Assembly (NCBI RefSeq): GCF_030272615.1
Contig: NC_081414.1
Span: forward strand, 662,358,438-662,422,437
DNA length: 64,000 nucleotides
Source of the DNA: Cryptomeria japonica
Lineage: Eukaryota; Streptophyta; Pinopsida; Cupressales; Cupressaceae
Direction of reading: 5' to 3'
Part shown: piece after piece, positions 1 through 12,552 of the stretch
Layout: every line of letters starts with the position of its first letter
Numbering within the stretch: the stretch's first letter is position 1
Program-made: the position numbers and the translations under genes
Notes under the pieces: generated by a model
The model's input: only the letters and a program-made list of their open reading frames with translations
What the model was told of the DNA's origin: nothing
Database searches by the model: none

Positions 1-830
1 CTATACCTACACTTGCAACTGAAAAAGGGGGTTCGGGGGGCTATATAGGGCTATTCCTTGGTCAAAACCCTTATTTTGGTGATTTCCACCTCCACAAATA
101 GCGGATAATGTATTGAAAATGTGTGTGCTAGAACCTTGTGTGTATGCAAGATCCTAAATGAGAAAGATAAGAAACTAGAGCTACCCTACGCTTTGGAGGG
201 TAAACCCTAAATGCATGTAAATGTAAATGAGAATTCTCTAAATAAAATGTGCTAAATTATCTAAAGCATGAATGTAAATGTGAAAATGAGTGTAAAGAAG
301 CTCATACAAAGACATGAAAATAACATGAAACCATACCAATCCCCAAGGGAGAGATATAAGCCACTTGATCTCCTATTATTCCTCAATGTCTTCAAGGCTC
401 CTAATTGATGATGATTGCTTGATGAATACTTCATGAATCTTGTTGAAGACTCCACATAAGCTTCTCTTTCACTACATAGAAGGCTCCTTCAAAATTGCTC
501 CAACTTGATTGATTCAACTCATGATCTTCCTTTTTTTTTACTTGCCTTCAAATGAAGAAAGAGAAGTTCTTATATATAGAACCCTAGACCTTAATTTCGA
601 CTTTAGGCCAACTTAGAGATTGAATTTTCTGCCAATTTCTTGGGGTTAAGCATTATAATATAATAAAATTTTGATCCCAAAATTTCAGGAAAAATGTTGG
701 GGACCGTGCATAACTTACGCATGGTCCGACCAACTTTTCACCAAATTTTCAATGCCGTTAGATATGATGATATTAGAGTGAATCCCAAAGTTATAGCTGA
801 TTTCGAGATGTTTTGATATGCGAAATTGGG
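1..830 (-). repeat. Diverged LTR-like block A
   Basis: AT-rich non-coding DNA. Read on the minus strand it has an LTR-like promoter layout: a TATA-type stretch near 570-580, then text around 400-480 that resembles the block at about 3340-4060. Shared landmarks are the 'gggctattccttggtcaaaaccc' type segment (split here by mismatches) near 48-70 versus 3370-3392, and 'gatgaatacttca' near 421-433 versus 3642-3654. I infer two old copies of one LTR family but see no clean TG/CA ends or target-site duplication. It could equally be the internal part of a larger repeat. Confidence 0.3.
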
Positions 831-2990
831 CCTTAAAGATCTAAATAAGACATAATTAGGATTTATGATTTAATGAATTTGATTTTGATTAAGTGGATAT
901 GATAAGATGAATTATTTTAATGAGAGAATGAATGATTGTTTTATTAAGTGTTGAGATGGGGGAGGTGGTATGGAGATGGGCATATGTGAGATTCCATTAT
1001 CTACACTATTACCAAATGAAAAGATAAGATGGTAGTGAGAAGTAGAGAATGATAGAATAAACACTTGGATATGTAAAATTTAATCTTGTTACATCAATAA
1101 ATAACTTCAATGTTTATTAAATTCAACTCATTTTTTATTTCTAATCACTCTACAAATTTTTTATTGAAGAAACTTGCAAATTAGAATAAAGAAGGGCTTA
1201 ACAATTTTAAGTTTATATGTCAAAAATGACTTTAACTTGTCACATTTTATTCATGTGGAAGGGCTAAACATATAGGAATATAAAAAAAAATTGAAAGATA
1301 TGTGTAAATAATGTGAAAAATATATTAAAACAACTTGCAACAATTCTTCATATATCAATATATTTTGGTGACATTGTCACCTTTTGCCAAAAATAAATCA
1401 AAAAAATGGCAACATTTAACTTGTGTTAAAGAAATATTATAAATTCAATTACTTGTAGACTACATGGGGCACCATAGTACTATCATATTACATATCATTC
1501 AAACAGTCTTGAAATACATAAATAATATGAAGAGCATTGTTTGTTTAACAATGTTCATAGGATGTTTCACTCAAGAAACTGCAAACCCAACTAATTTCTT
1601 TCATGTTACATTAAAAATTCATTTAAATATAAATTCTCGTATTGCTTGGACCTCCAAACATTGCATAATGTGTACATGTGTGCTTGTTACTTTTACTTTT
1701 CGAGCAATCAAATTACTAATAAGTGAAACTCAAATTACAAATTGGTGAATTCTCAGTTAAAAAATCCTTTCAATTCATATGTGTTTAAATTAGTTACTAG
1801 CAATGGGTCTTGTCACTTCAAAATTGGCACACTCTACAATTGTCTTTATTTTCTATAATTATTTCTTATCATAGACATTGTCATTTTATACTTAAGACTT
1901 TATATCAATATTTAAAGTAAAAGCGCTAAAATTGATGAATAATTGTGTGTTTAGTCAGTTGTTTTCAAAATATGATAGTATATTATATTTCTTATGATGA
2001 TATTAGAATGTAAGTATTATGGATAACCTAAATCATCATGCAACAAGAAGGTAGATAACCTATATCCAAGGTTGTCAATCACCTTTGGTAGAAAGAGCAA
2101 GTGCCTATGGTAGAAGATGTGAGCAGAACCTAGTGAGTGTCCATAGCTAAAGGACCTAGTGCATTCAACCAATGATCTCAAAAATCAACAACTCATCACC
2201 AAAAATAATTTCTTCCATGTCAAATGAGAAAAAAAATGAATAAGAAACAAAAAGTGGCAAACACTACAATAGTTCTTTAGCAATAATTGCATAAATCATG
2301 CCATTTGTCTTCACATTTCCATTATGTTCCTTGTATTTGTTGGAATATTGTATTAGGATTACACTTCTTGAAGCATGATAGCACTTAGTTTCTTGTTTGT
2401 GTTAGAATAGATTAGTTCTCTTCCCATGTCTTAGAAATGAGTTGACAAGAATAGCTTAAACTAGTAAGAGTCCAATTAGTTTGCGATGTTTAAATTTTAT
2501 CTACATATATTGAAAACTTTTTGTCTCGAGGGAAACAATACAAATATTTGCAACCTATATTTTTTTTCAAGCAAGTAATTCAAGATTCAAGTTTACTTCT
2601 CATAAGTTGATATTATACTATGTGAGTAGATAATGTTGTTAGTTTGATGTTTTTAATAGTCTTAGATTTACTTTACGTAGACATTTTTACTATTTAGGTG
2701 CAAAAGATGTTATTTGTGGCATTGTAATTTGTTGTTATTTGTGGAACTTGTAGCATTAGAAATAAATCACAAAAATTACTATATAATTTCCATTTGCTTA
2801 AAATTCATAGTATAGATTTCTTTGATTTCATACACAACTACCTAGATGATAGTTCCCAAAATTCTGTAAGCCATACATGTATTGGTATTTGTAATGGTGA
2901 AAAAAATCAGGGTTTCCACCCAGAAAGGATGAAAACCACTAATTTTGTGGCTTAGGGACCATTACATTCAAAAGAGGGTTGAATCCAATA
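831..2990. other. AT-rich stretch with no recognisable gene
   Basis: About 2.2 kb of AT-rich sequence with short chance open frames only. The longest, a 94-codon frame near 1464-1748, has no recognisable motif and ordinary intergenic composition. I see no LTR ends, no RNA gene and no tandem repeat here. Confidence 0.5.
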
Positions 2991-4329
2991 GATTTAGTCA
3001 CAAACCATCAAAGATAAGGACTAAAAATATTGATTGGATTCAAGGGGTGGATTTGTTTACCCTCTTTTGTGAATTGAATTGCTGAAATTAGGCTAGAGTG
3101 TTGAAAATGAAGGTAAAAACACAAAAACAACAAGCTACAGTCGTCAGATTGAGGCATGCACCTGGATCTAAGAAATATAAGCAGATTAAGACCTGATCCT
3201 TGAAAAACCTCCAAAAATGTTGGAACCATAGCGAAATTCGCCCTGGTCCTCCAAACTTTTTGCACACCAAAGGGGGTTGATTCATCTCTGCAAATAATGT
3301 CAATTTTGAAGATCACAACTCTATAATTGTTTCATGCACACAGAAAGAAAGGGAAATAGGTTGGGAATAGGGGCTTTCCTTAGTCAAACCCCAATTTAGG
3401 AATTAACCTTGACTAAAATATTACAAATACTAAAGTAAATAATGAAAGGATATACCTCAAATATGCAATGACAGATAATGATGCTTTGCTTCTTGAATGC
3501 AATCACATATGTTTTATGAAATGGCATACACATGAAAAAAAACCCTAATCAAACAAACATGCTTGCATATGATTGATGTAAAGCTGCTCCAATATAGATG
3601 AATGAAGAATGCAGCCTTGAAGACCTCTAGAAACACTTGATGATGAATACTTCAATGCTTGATTATTATAATTTCACCCTTCTATCCTTGTCTCCCTATC
3701 CTTGTATCTCCAAATGAGAGGGGAAAGCCTCCTTATATACTTTCCCATCGAAAAATATGCTAATTTTTTATATAGGTCGACATAAAGAGGGATTTCCCAC
3801 TCAAATTTGATAATGCCAAAGGGGTTCAAAATGGGGCCCAAATAAGGAGGACCATAGCGTGGCGCCATGGTTCTAATGAGGACCAAAGCACCATGCCTTG
3901 GTCCTACCCTATTTTAGGGCCATGCGGTGTATAAAGTGAAAATAAGGCCATATTTGCATAATGCAAGCATAATCAGGTCTTAATTAAGTATTGAGGGACG
4001 AACACTAAGGTGAGGGCCCAAAATGTGGACTAAATTGTAAGGGAGTGCAATTTAGGACGCTATATTATTATCTGAAAAGAATACATCATTGGTTTGACAT
4101 TATAAATGTATTACATTCTAGTCAGTACATCACTTGACAAGGGATGCAAGGATCCATTGAGTTGAGTGAATTCTCCTACTACACTAGATTTATCGATCAA
4201 TGATGGTTCTTTACAACAATCGGTATTTGAATATCATAATTTAAATAGGTAATGAAGGATTTGTCATGACTAAAGAAAAATAAATAAAAAATTGCTATGT
4301 ATCCTTGTTATATTCATATCTATTGTATG
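2991..4329 (-). repeat. Diverged LTR-like block B
   Basis: Second copy of the LTR-like layout seen at 1-830, in the same minus orientation. A TATA-type element lies near 3733-3740 ('cttatatact') in a context similar to that of block A. The stretch 3841-3920 contains several 'accatgg/ccatggt'-type inverted words, typical of old U3 regions. No coding sequence is visible. Boundaries are approximate; the right side ends where the 3' tail of coding relic R1 begins. Confidence 0.3.
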
Positions 4330-5156
4330 TTTTTTATTAAGACAAAAATAGTTTTTGAAGGGACCCAAAACCCTTTAGCAATAAAGCACAGAGTAGTCCA
4401 GACTTAACAAGGCATTAAGCCAAAAAGACCACAAAATCTAAACAGCCCCATAGAAAATCATTAAGCCTCAATACAACGAAGGGGCATATGCTAAACATAC
4501 CAAAAAAACAACAATCAAAAACTAGTAGATAAAACCGGACAACAAAAAGACCAACAGAACCAGAACCAGCACAGGGACAGCAAAACACCAGCATTGGTCC
4601 AGCATTTTCATAGATTGTGCCATCTATTTTTCAATATCAATCATGGCGTCAATGATCTTCTTAAGCTTCTGAAAGTCAGGAGGAGGTCCCACCGTCTTTC
4701 TCTTTAGGGTACCTCTAGTCCTTTTGTTGGGGCCCAAGGAGATATCCTGATCATTATTTATGTCCACATCCACCACATATTTCAGCTGGAGCTGCTCTTG
4801 AAGATTGCTAATCATATTCTTGAAACTTTCCACCATGGCACCAATTACACCATTACTAGTTTTAACAACAACTTTCATGCATTCCTTTATTTTTGCAATT
4901 TTCTCTTCTTGAGTTGCCATCCTAACTTCATAGTCTTTTTTGAAATTATCAAAAGCCTCCATAGTGGTCTTAAGGCAACTGATGATAGAGGCCTTCTCCT
5001 TCTTAGACTGGGAGCTATTCTCATCAAATACCTGCACTTTATCCATTTGCTTAGCCTTTTCTTTAACAACCTCCAAGTTACTGTTGTCAGCTCTCTTTGT
5101 TTCAGCTGGATATCTTTGATCTCATGGAAAATCCACTTAAAGATCTTAAAGGTATT
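4330..5156 (-). pseudogene. Coding relic R1, 3' part (unknown plant repeat protein)
   Basis: A minus-strand open frame at 5076-4624 encodes about 150 residues: a Lys/Glu-rich, probable coiled-coil segment (motifs such as QEEKIAKIKECMK and NLQEQLQLKY), then a basic tail with KRTRGTLKRK and a final IDAMIDIEK. The frame just upstream (about 5156-5090, FKIFKWIFHEIKDIQLKQ) is one frame off, so a frameshift lies near 5085. Joined to 31580-32217 across the G1 insertion, the reading frame continues (VMDT then FKIFKW). Downstream, 4620-4330 looks like a 3' UTR ending in a short A/T-rich tail, so R1 may itself be a retroposed or mobile coding sequence. I do not recognise the protein. Low-complexity linkers and the coiled coil suggest a repeat-family ORF rather than a conserved host enzyme. 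Confidence 0.5.
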
Positions 5157-5433
5157 TGTACACACCTAAAAATGTCTCATTGATTGCATACTAATTATTC
5201 ATCTATTTAATTAAGTAATTATTTAATTATTTAATTAAGCTAATTTACTAATTCAAATCATCACATTGTACATTACTAATTATCCAATTTCCATTCTTTA
5301 ATCGTTTCATCATTCAAACCTATCTCAAATATTAATTAAATATTAATTATTTAATTAATTGTGATTTAGTCCTTAGTTAAATAATCTTTATTATTTGGAG
5401 TTTGGAAGGATGGCTCTGCATTTGCGTGGGTGT

Positions 5434-5461
5434 CATGCTAGGGCTGACGTGCCCTAGCATG
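5434..5461 (+). promoter_or_regulatory. Perfect inverted repeat in the LINE1 5' UTR with TGACGT loop
   Basis: Arms CATGCTAGGGC and GCCCTAGCATG (11 bp each, perfect) enclose TGACGT. This is about 37 bp from the 5' end of LINE1. TGACG is the core of plant bZIP (TGA-factor, as-1-like) sites, so an internal promoter or enhancer role is possible. A structural RNA role is equally possible. The function is inference; the symmetry is directly visible. Confidence 0.55.
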
Positions 5462-5695
5462 TGTCCTGTGCTCTGCTTGCTTCGTTCCAAGGGGAGGTTT
5501 CTTGCTTGTTGGGGGTCAGTTTTTGCTTGCCTGTGGTCATGTTTTTTGGGTTGTCGCGGGGTTTTTTTGCAACCCTTTTCTGTTTCTTTTGCTCTGGGTT
5601 GTCATTGGGGATGTGCGAGGTTTTGGGGTTGGGTTTTTTGCCCCTCTTTTTTTCTTTTTTTTGGTATTTTATCTTCTTCGAAAGAGCCTTTTCGC

Positions 5696-6982
5696 ATGAA
5701 AAAGGTGAATGGTTGTTTGGAGAGATCCCAAGATCGTCCAGTTCTGGTTATTCAACCTGAACAAATTTCAGAGGATGTTGAATATTGGTGTAATCATGCT
5801 CTCATATGCAAATTTATCGGTCTTCGCCTCTCTATACCTGTTTTAGAGTCTTGGGCACATCGTGTCTGGAATCTTGAAGGAGATATGGAGCTACTTATGG
5901 CAACCAATAACTATTTTCTAGTTATTTTTTCCAACTTGGTAGACAGGAACAAGGCTTTTGAGAGTGGCCCTTATTTTTTCAACTAGGTGGGACTCTTTAT
6001 CAAACCTTGGCATATTGGCTGTAATTCTACGAAGGATCTTCCCTCTCGTGTGCCCGTGTGGATCCGATTGTCGAGGCTTCCATTGGAATTCTGGAGAGAA
6101 AATATTCTTCACTCAATCTCACTGCTTTTTGGTAAACCTGTAGGCTCGGCTTCACAAACTCAAGATCGAAAGGTAATTTCCTATGCTTGTATATGTGTAG
6201 AAGTTGATTTAAATAATCCTTTGCCAAACTCTATGGAATTTTTTTGGGGGACATCTTCTTGGATCCAACAGCTGGACTATGAGACTCTGCTATTTAGATG
6301 CAGAATTTTTCATGAATATGGTCATTTACAGCGGAGATGTCCCAAAAATAAATCTTCTAAATTGGTCGTTTTTTATCCTCCTCACTCTATTCTGGGGGAA
6401 GATAAGGGGAAAGCCCCTATGCCTTGTGGTCATGCTCATAAAGATGGCTTCATTCATGTCAAACCTCAGAATAAAGACAAAGGAAAGAAGAGAACCTGGT
6501 TGGATAGGCAAAATGATGTCACCCTAAATAGGTTTGATGTTCTAGATGATTTGGTCCAAGAGGAAGGAGTTCCAATTGAAATGTCCTTGGGTGCTTAATT
6601 TCAGCATAAGGTGTTGGATGGGGATTCCAAGAAAGAGGGTCGGGCCCTATCTTTGGAGAATCAATAGGATGTTCAAATGGTTATGGATTTGCCTTCCCAT
6701 GTTCAGAACAACAGAGATCTTAGTGGGTCACAGGTCCCTAGAGGTACATTGGTCATGGCCTCTACTCCTCCTTCCACTATAGTGGCCTCAGATTCTGTGA
6801 AGAGTAACAAATCCCCGCCTATTTTAGGCTTGCAGCAGAAGATCCTCAAAAAGGGTTCTTTAGACAAACCTTTAAGGAGTGGATGAAAAACGGATCAGAA
6901 AAGGGTTAAGCTTATTGGTGATACTTTGGTTGAGTCGGGGTCTGTGAAGCCCATTGATTCCCACTTCTCTTTGCCACATTAA
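5696..6982 (+). pseudogene. LINE1 ORF1: DUF4283/zinc-knuckle RNA-binding protein
   Basis: ORF1 of plant L1 LINEs binds the element RNA. The frame runs from ATG 5696 to TAA 6980-6982 without a frameshift but with internal stops at 5984 (TAG), 6596 (TAA), 6667 (TAG) and 6884 (TGA). The N-terminal half (ALICKFIGLRLS... to LPLEFW) matches the DUF4283-type domain. It is followed by a zinc knuckle reading C-x2-F-x4-H-x4-C (CRIFHEYGHLQRRC), in which the second cysteine has become phenylalanine. The C-terminal third is low-complexity and polar. The stop TAA overlaps the ORF2 ATG as TAATG. Upstream ATGs in the 5' UTR share the frame, but 5696 gives the usual start just before the domain. Confidence 0.75.
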
Positions 6983-9900
6983 TGATTGTGCTCTCATGGA
7001 ATGTAAAGGGGTTGAACAACATCCCTAGACAAAAGGTTGTTCATAGATTAATTGACTCTGAGTATCCTGATGTTTTTATTCAGGAAACCAATCTTTCAAT
7101 GGATGGTTTGGCCAGTTGTGCTTTGCATGTCTGGCCCCAGAGCCTTTGGCAGGGAGTGAGCTCTCATGGCAGTTCAGGGGGGTTGCTTGTTTCTAAAACC
7201 CGAGGAAAGTTTCCCCTTTGTGGTGGTTTTCTAGCAGGTCTTCTATTTCTATGGTCGCTTCTAGCTTTGAGACTAGAGAAAGATGCCTCTTCTCTAATAT
7301 TTATGCTCCTACTGATCTTGTGGATAAGTCACATCTTTGGGCTCACATCAATCTTGTTCAGGCTCAAGATCCTTTTCTCCCCTCGATTTTGGTTGGAGAT
7401 TTTAATGTTGTTACTAGTTTGGAGGAAAAGCAAGGTGGGTTATTCAGGCTTGATCCTTCCTCAAATTTACTCAGGGATAATATTGGTCTCTTGAATCTCA
7501 TTGATGTGAAGCCAATTAATGGTGTCTTTACATGGAATAATAGGAGGAGTGGTGTTGAGACTATCTCTGAAAGGCTTGATAGATTTTTGGTTTCTTGCTA
7601 TTGGGTGCATGATAGGTGGTCCACCAGTTCATAAATTCTTGATTGGAGGGGTTATGATCATTGGCCTATTAAGATTTCTATTACATCTTTTAGAATCTCC
7701 AAAAATCCCTCTTTCAAATTCCAATTGATGTGACTTCGTGATCAGTTGTTGAAGGATCTTATGGTTGATTGGTGGTATGAAGGGGTGCCTACCCACAGGC
7801 GGGCTATGTACACCTTTGGGAAGAGATTACAACATGTGAAATACAAGTTGAAGAGGTGGAATAAACAATATTTTGGGAATCTGCACAAACACAAGATGGC
7901 AGCTCAAACCAAGCTAGATGAGGTTATGCATCAAATTAGGGATCAAGGGATGACTGTGGCACACAGTTTGGTCGAGTCCCTTGCTCATAAGGACTTAGAA
8001 GAGTGGGAGTTGCACGAGGAAGTTTTCTAGAAACAAAAGTCTCGTGTGGATTGGCTCTAAGAAGGTGATAGAAACACAACTTTTTTTCATAATTCTGTTA
8101 AGTCTCAGAGGTATGGTAACTCTATTACCTCTCTCATATCTTCAGAAGGGGTTCATCTTTCATCTAAAGAAGAAATTGTTGGGGAAGCTGTCAGTTATTT
8201 TTCTAATTTGTTTACCAAAGAGGATCTTGATGCTATGGTGGAAGAGAGGGCCATATTGAACTGTATTCCTCCTCTTGTCTCTATTTAAATGAATGATGCT
8301 CTCTTGCGCCCCATTTTGTTGTCTGAACTTGAGGGGGTTGAGTTTCAAATGAAAAAAGGCAAGGCCCCTGGCCCTGATGGGTTTCCTATTGAGTTTTTTC
8401 AGGAATTTTGGGAGATTATAAAGTATGATCTTCTAGATATGATTCAGGAATCTCAGAGGAATAAAAAAATGCTCAAATCTATTAATTCTACCTTCTTGGC
8501 TTTCATTCCTAAGAAGAAGGAGGCTAATACTTTGGATCAGTACAGGCCTATTGCTTTATGTAATGTTGTCTACAAAATAATCACTAAATTGATTGTTGAA
8601 TGACTCAAACCTCTCCTCTGCACTTTGGTTTCTAAGGAGCAAGGTGGTTTCATTGATGGAAGACATTTCCTTGATGGAGTTGTGATAGCAATGGAGGATA
8701 TTCATTTGATGGCTTCCTCTAAGGAGAAGGCTATATTTATCAAACTTGACATGGTCAAAGTTTATGATAGGGTGAGTTGGGATTTCTTACAGAAGATCCT
8801 TTTGGCTTTTGGTTTCGGAGAAGAGTGGGTGAATTGGGTTCTTAGTTGTGTAACTTCTACCTCCTTCTCAGTTCTTATTAATGGGGAACCCTCAGAATTG
8901 TTTAGCGCTTCGTGAGGGCTTCAGCAAGGGGACCCTTTATCTCCCTATTTATTTATTCTCATGGTTGAAGGTCTTGGCAGATTTCTCACTTCCCAGGTGA
9001 GACATGGTCTTATTCAGGGTTGGAGTTGGAGTAATGCTCTACCTCCCTACTCTCATCTTCAGTTTGTGGATGACACAGGTTTGATGGGCAGGGCCAGAAT
9101 CAATGAGGCAGTGAATTTTCGGAGAGCTTTGGATATCTATTGCAAAGCCTCGAGTTAGAAAATTAATGAAAATAAATCATCCATATATTTCTTTAATACT
9201 TTTCGGCTTATTCAGAATAGGATTGCCAGGATCCTCAGATTTTAGATGGGGTCCCTTCCTTTGTTGTACCTTGAGATCCCTTTAGATTTGGGGGTTCAGC
9301 GCGGAGATATTTGGCAAGTAAATTTGGATAAATTTTGTTGCAAGGTTAATCATTGGACTTACAAGTGGTTATCCTCTACTGGAAGAGTGATTCTTCTAAA
9401 GACTGTGGTGCAAGCACTTCCCATTTATAGGTGTTTTGTGCACGCTCCCCCCTCCAACTTTGTGAGAGAGTTCGATGCTCTTTCTCGTCAATTTCTTTGG
9501 TTTGGTAGTTTTCTTTCTTCTAAGTGGAGTTTAGTTAAATGGGACTCTGTTTGTAGACCGAGACATGCTGGGGGTCTTGGCCTCAGATCTATTGCTTTGG
9601 TTAGAAAGGCCTTGATGGCTAAGTTGTATTGGAGGTATGTAACAGTCAGGATCAGGACTAGGCCAAGATTTTAACCCACAAGTATCCCCCTGGTGCTAAT
9701 GATCATGAGGTGCCTCATCTTAGTTTAGTGGGCAAGGGCTCTTGTATCTGAGATACTCTTAAAAAAGGTGCCCAACTTATTAAAGATGGCATTTTTTGGA
9801 TTTGTAATAGAGGCTTTGAAACTCTTTTTTGGCAGGACTCTTGGGATGGTCACCCTCCTATTCTGTCTAGTTATCCACAACTTCAGCCTCTTTGCAATAT

Positions 9901-11266
9901 TTTCACTGATGTTGGATGGGTTAAGGTGGAGGATTTTAAAACGGTTAGGCGCATTGGACAAGTTGAGGTGACTTGCTAGAAGGATCCTCTTCAATGGCCC
10001 ATGGGTGGCTTGGATGAAGATCGTGTGGTGTTGGTTAATATCTTGGAGGGTAGGTTATGTAGTTCCCTCGAGGAGATAGATATTTTGGCTTGGGGTCCTA
10101 ACCCAAAAGGCAAGTTTTTTGTTGTTGAAGGTTATTCTCAGCTTGATAGGCAATTGTATGGCTTGACAGATGTTCCCTGGTGGAAGAAGGTTTGTAATAG
10201 CTTCTCTTGGCCGAAATGTAATTTTTTCTTATGGTTGGTTGCTCAGAGGAAATGCCTCACGTGGGAGAATCTTCGTAAGAGAGGCTTCCAGGGACCATCT
10301 ATCTGTTATCTTTGTATGCATAATAAGGAAGACTGTTCCCACTTGTTTTTTATATGCCCTTTCTCTAGGGAGGCTTGGCAACATGTTTGTTTTCATGCTA
10401 CCTCCTTAATTGACTTTTGGGATAGCTTGGGCAGACCCCTAGCGAAGACCTCTTTTCTTCAAGTGGCCTGGACTATTGGGCCAGCCCTTATCATCTGGAA
10501 TCTGTGGCTGGAAAGGAATGGAAGGATCTTTTGTGATTCACATGTAGGTGGTCCTCAGTTGTGGCAAAAGATAGTTAATAGGCTTCAGGAGACAATCTCA
10601 GCTAAGTGCAATTTGTCTGAAAATGTTGATCCGGGTGATTGTGTTATTGTAAGGAATCTGCAATTGGAAAACATTAAAATGGACTATGCTGCTAGAAATA
10701 GATCTCGACATGTAAAGCAGCGGATAAGTAGAGATGGAAGATGGATTCCCCCTCCTATGGGAATCTTAAAAATTAATACGGATGGCTCTTCCCATGGGAA
10801 TCTTGGACATGCAAGTATTGGAAGTATAGGTAGAGGTGATGATGGTTGTGCAGTTTTTTTCTTCTCTATTTATATTAGGTAGCACTCTAACAATCTTATG
10901 GAGGTCCTAGCTTTTAAGATTGTTGTTGAGCAAGGTTGTTCTTTAGGATGGAGGAGTATTATTTGTGAGTCAGATTCTCAGATTGTTGTGGACATGTTGA
11001 ACAAACAAAATTTGAATGATGTGAGTTGGCAATTAGCTTCTGTGGTCAGATAGATTTTACAACTGTGTAATACATTGGAATTTGTCACCTTCTGTCATAT
11101 TCCCAGGGAGTGGAATAGAGTGGTTGATTGTTTGGCCAAGTGGGCTTCAGAGCATGTTGATGGTTGCGATTTTAGTGGAAGGGATGGTCTACCTCCTAAT
11201 TATCTTGAAACTTTAGACAGTTTAATGCTAGAAGACAGGATGATGCAAGAGCACCCAGTGGTGTAG
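6982..11266 (+). pseudogene. LINE1 ORF2: endonuclease, reverse transcriptase, zf-RVT, RNase H
   Basis: Domain order is visible. It begins with an APE-type endonuclease (SWNVKGLNN at the start, QETNL, VGDFNVV, ERLDRFL). The reverse transcriptase follows, with GKAPGPDGFP near 8365, YRPIALCNVVYK near 8540, KLDMVKVYDRVSW near 8740, QQGDPLSPYLF near 8922 and the catalytic FVDD near 9065. Next is a zf-RVT region near 10190-10400 (WPKCNFFLWL, CYLC, CSHLFFICPF). The C-terminal RNase H domain (KINTDGSSHGN near 10770, ESDSQIV, EWNRVVDCLAKW) ends at 11264. One frameshift lies near 7200-7220 and another between about 9640 and 10000. Stops within frames include those near 7633, 7726, 8028, 8288, 8601, 8913, 9156 and 9243. 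No function is expected today. The ATG overlaps the ORF1 stop. Confidence 0.85.
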
Positions 11267-11560
11267 GATCAATTTCCCTTTTATGTTTGTTTCCTTTTCA
11301 TTGTCATTTTTCAGGCCCTTCGAGGCTTCGGATGAGCCTAGTTTTTTATGTAATTCCATGCCATCTTTTTTAGGGCTTTCCGAAAAGGTATCATTGGAAA
11401 CCCGACAGTCGGATCTAATGCTATGGTCATTGGACTTTGTAGTGGTGGTGCTGGTGGTTTTTAATGATTCTTTTAGTTTTTTTTGCTATTTTGGTGGGCC
11501 TAAGGCCAGAACTTTGTATTTCTATGATTTCTAAATAAATCTTTACCCCTTTTTTTTAAA
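11267..11560 (+). other. LINE1 3' UTR and tail
   Basis: G/T-rich non-coding stretch after the RNase H stop. It ends with AATAAATC followed by a short T-run and AAA just before the target duplication. A long poly(A) tail is absent, either lost or replaced by this T-rich end. Confidence 0.6.
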
Positions 11561-12426
11561 TATTATTTAATTAAACTTATTTCTAATGTTTAAATAATTT
11601 CATTTAAATTAATTAATTATTCCTCCAATTCCCTAAATTCTAATTTCAATTAATTTCATCTAATTGCATTTCATCTTTTCCCAAATTCGAATTTCACCTA
11701 ATTCCAATTAATTTTATTTCATCAAATTAACATTTCACCAAATGTGAATTTCAATTAATCTCATGTGTATTTCAACATTTGAAAACCCAAATTCAAATGC
11801 AAATCAAAATGAAATTGAATTTCAAGTCATTCTCCTACAGCACATGTTGAAAATCATAACTGGTTGACCAAATTAGTTAACCAATCAGTTAACTCTTCAA
11901 TCTCCTTCAATCACCTTTTTCTGACTAACCAGTTATCTCTCAATCAATTCAGTCATCTCTCAATCAACTCAGTCAACTGGCTAATCTATTTAGTTCACTA
12001 GCCAATCTATTTAGTTGAATCCCCAATCAATCTAAGTTAACAAACAAATCAATTGAGTTCACTGATCAATCAAACTTAGTTATCTATCAATCATCACTTG
12101 AGTTCTATTTCTCACCTCCTTTGTGTTGAAAATCTATAATTCAACCTCTTTTCTCAATTCAATCTAGAATCACAGTTTTCAAACAATTGTCTAATCTATG
12201 CAGGAATCCCAATGCAACACCTAAGAGCCACCGACAAGCACAATTCGGAGAAGCACAATGGAAGCAAAGATGCAGGATGAGGGAGTCTTTATTTGAATTC
12301 ATTTCTCATTTTGTATTGATTTTCATTGATTATGTTTGATAATTGTTAATTAGTTGAGAATTGGTGATTCATTCTTATTTGCTAATTAGCTTAATACATA
12401 TGACATTCAGGCATGAAAACAAATAT

Positions 12427-12444
12427 TGGTCTCGGCATGAACCC
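12427..12444 (+). promoter_or_regulatory. Candidate G1 primer-binding site
   Basis: Starts with TGG six bases after the 5' LTR end (TGGTCTCGGCATGAACC). A site starting TGG at this place is what a tRNA-primed element needs, but I cannot match it with confidence to one tRNA. It is not the initiator-Met type seen in G2, C1 and C2. Confidence 0.35.
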
Positions 12445-12552
12445 ACAGATCTAACCTTCATTCTCTTATTTCTTTGATTTTGCAAGTATGTACAAACCCA
12501 GAAATTGCAAGTTCACAAATTACACTACATAAATTCGTAATTGCAAATATCA

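Larger units (their letters stand above)
5397..11560 (+). mobile_element. LINE1: full-length plant L1 LINE inserted in the G1 5' LTR
   Basis: About 6.2 kb. It starts with a GC-richer 5' UTR and carries ORF1 and ORF2 in the usual order. It ends at a T-run/A remnant after AATAAATC. The 8 bp word TATTATTT lies on both sides (5389-5396 and 11561-11568) and is read as the target-site duplication. Comparison with the uninterrupted 3' LTR of G1 places the insertion within its AT-rich 'aatctttattt' region. Base composition (more G and T, coding-like) differs sharply from the flanking LTR. The element is inactive: several stops and at least two frameshifts. Confidence 0.85.
5157..12421 (+). repeat. 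G1 5' LTR, split by LINE1
   Basis: Segments 5157-5396 and 11569-12421 together make about 1.09 kb and match the 3' LTR. The 3' copy lacks about 58 bp present here near 11660-11720. U3 is dominated by degenerate repeats of 'caatca..cagt' type words near 11880-12090. The TATA region is near 12123-12145; here it reads TATAATTC instead of the TATAAATTC kept in the 3' copy. The LTR ends ACA at 12421. It has probably been dead since LINE1 inserted. Confidence 0.75.

Noticed and set aside
1464-1748. 94-codon ORF
   Set aside because: No motif, AT-rich composition and no coding neighbours; expected by chance.
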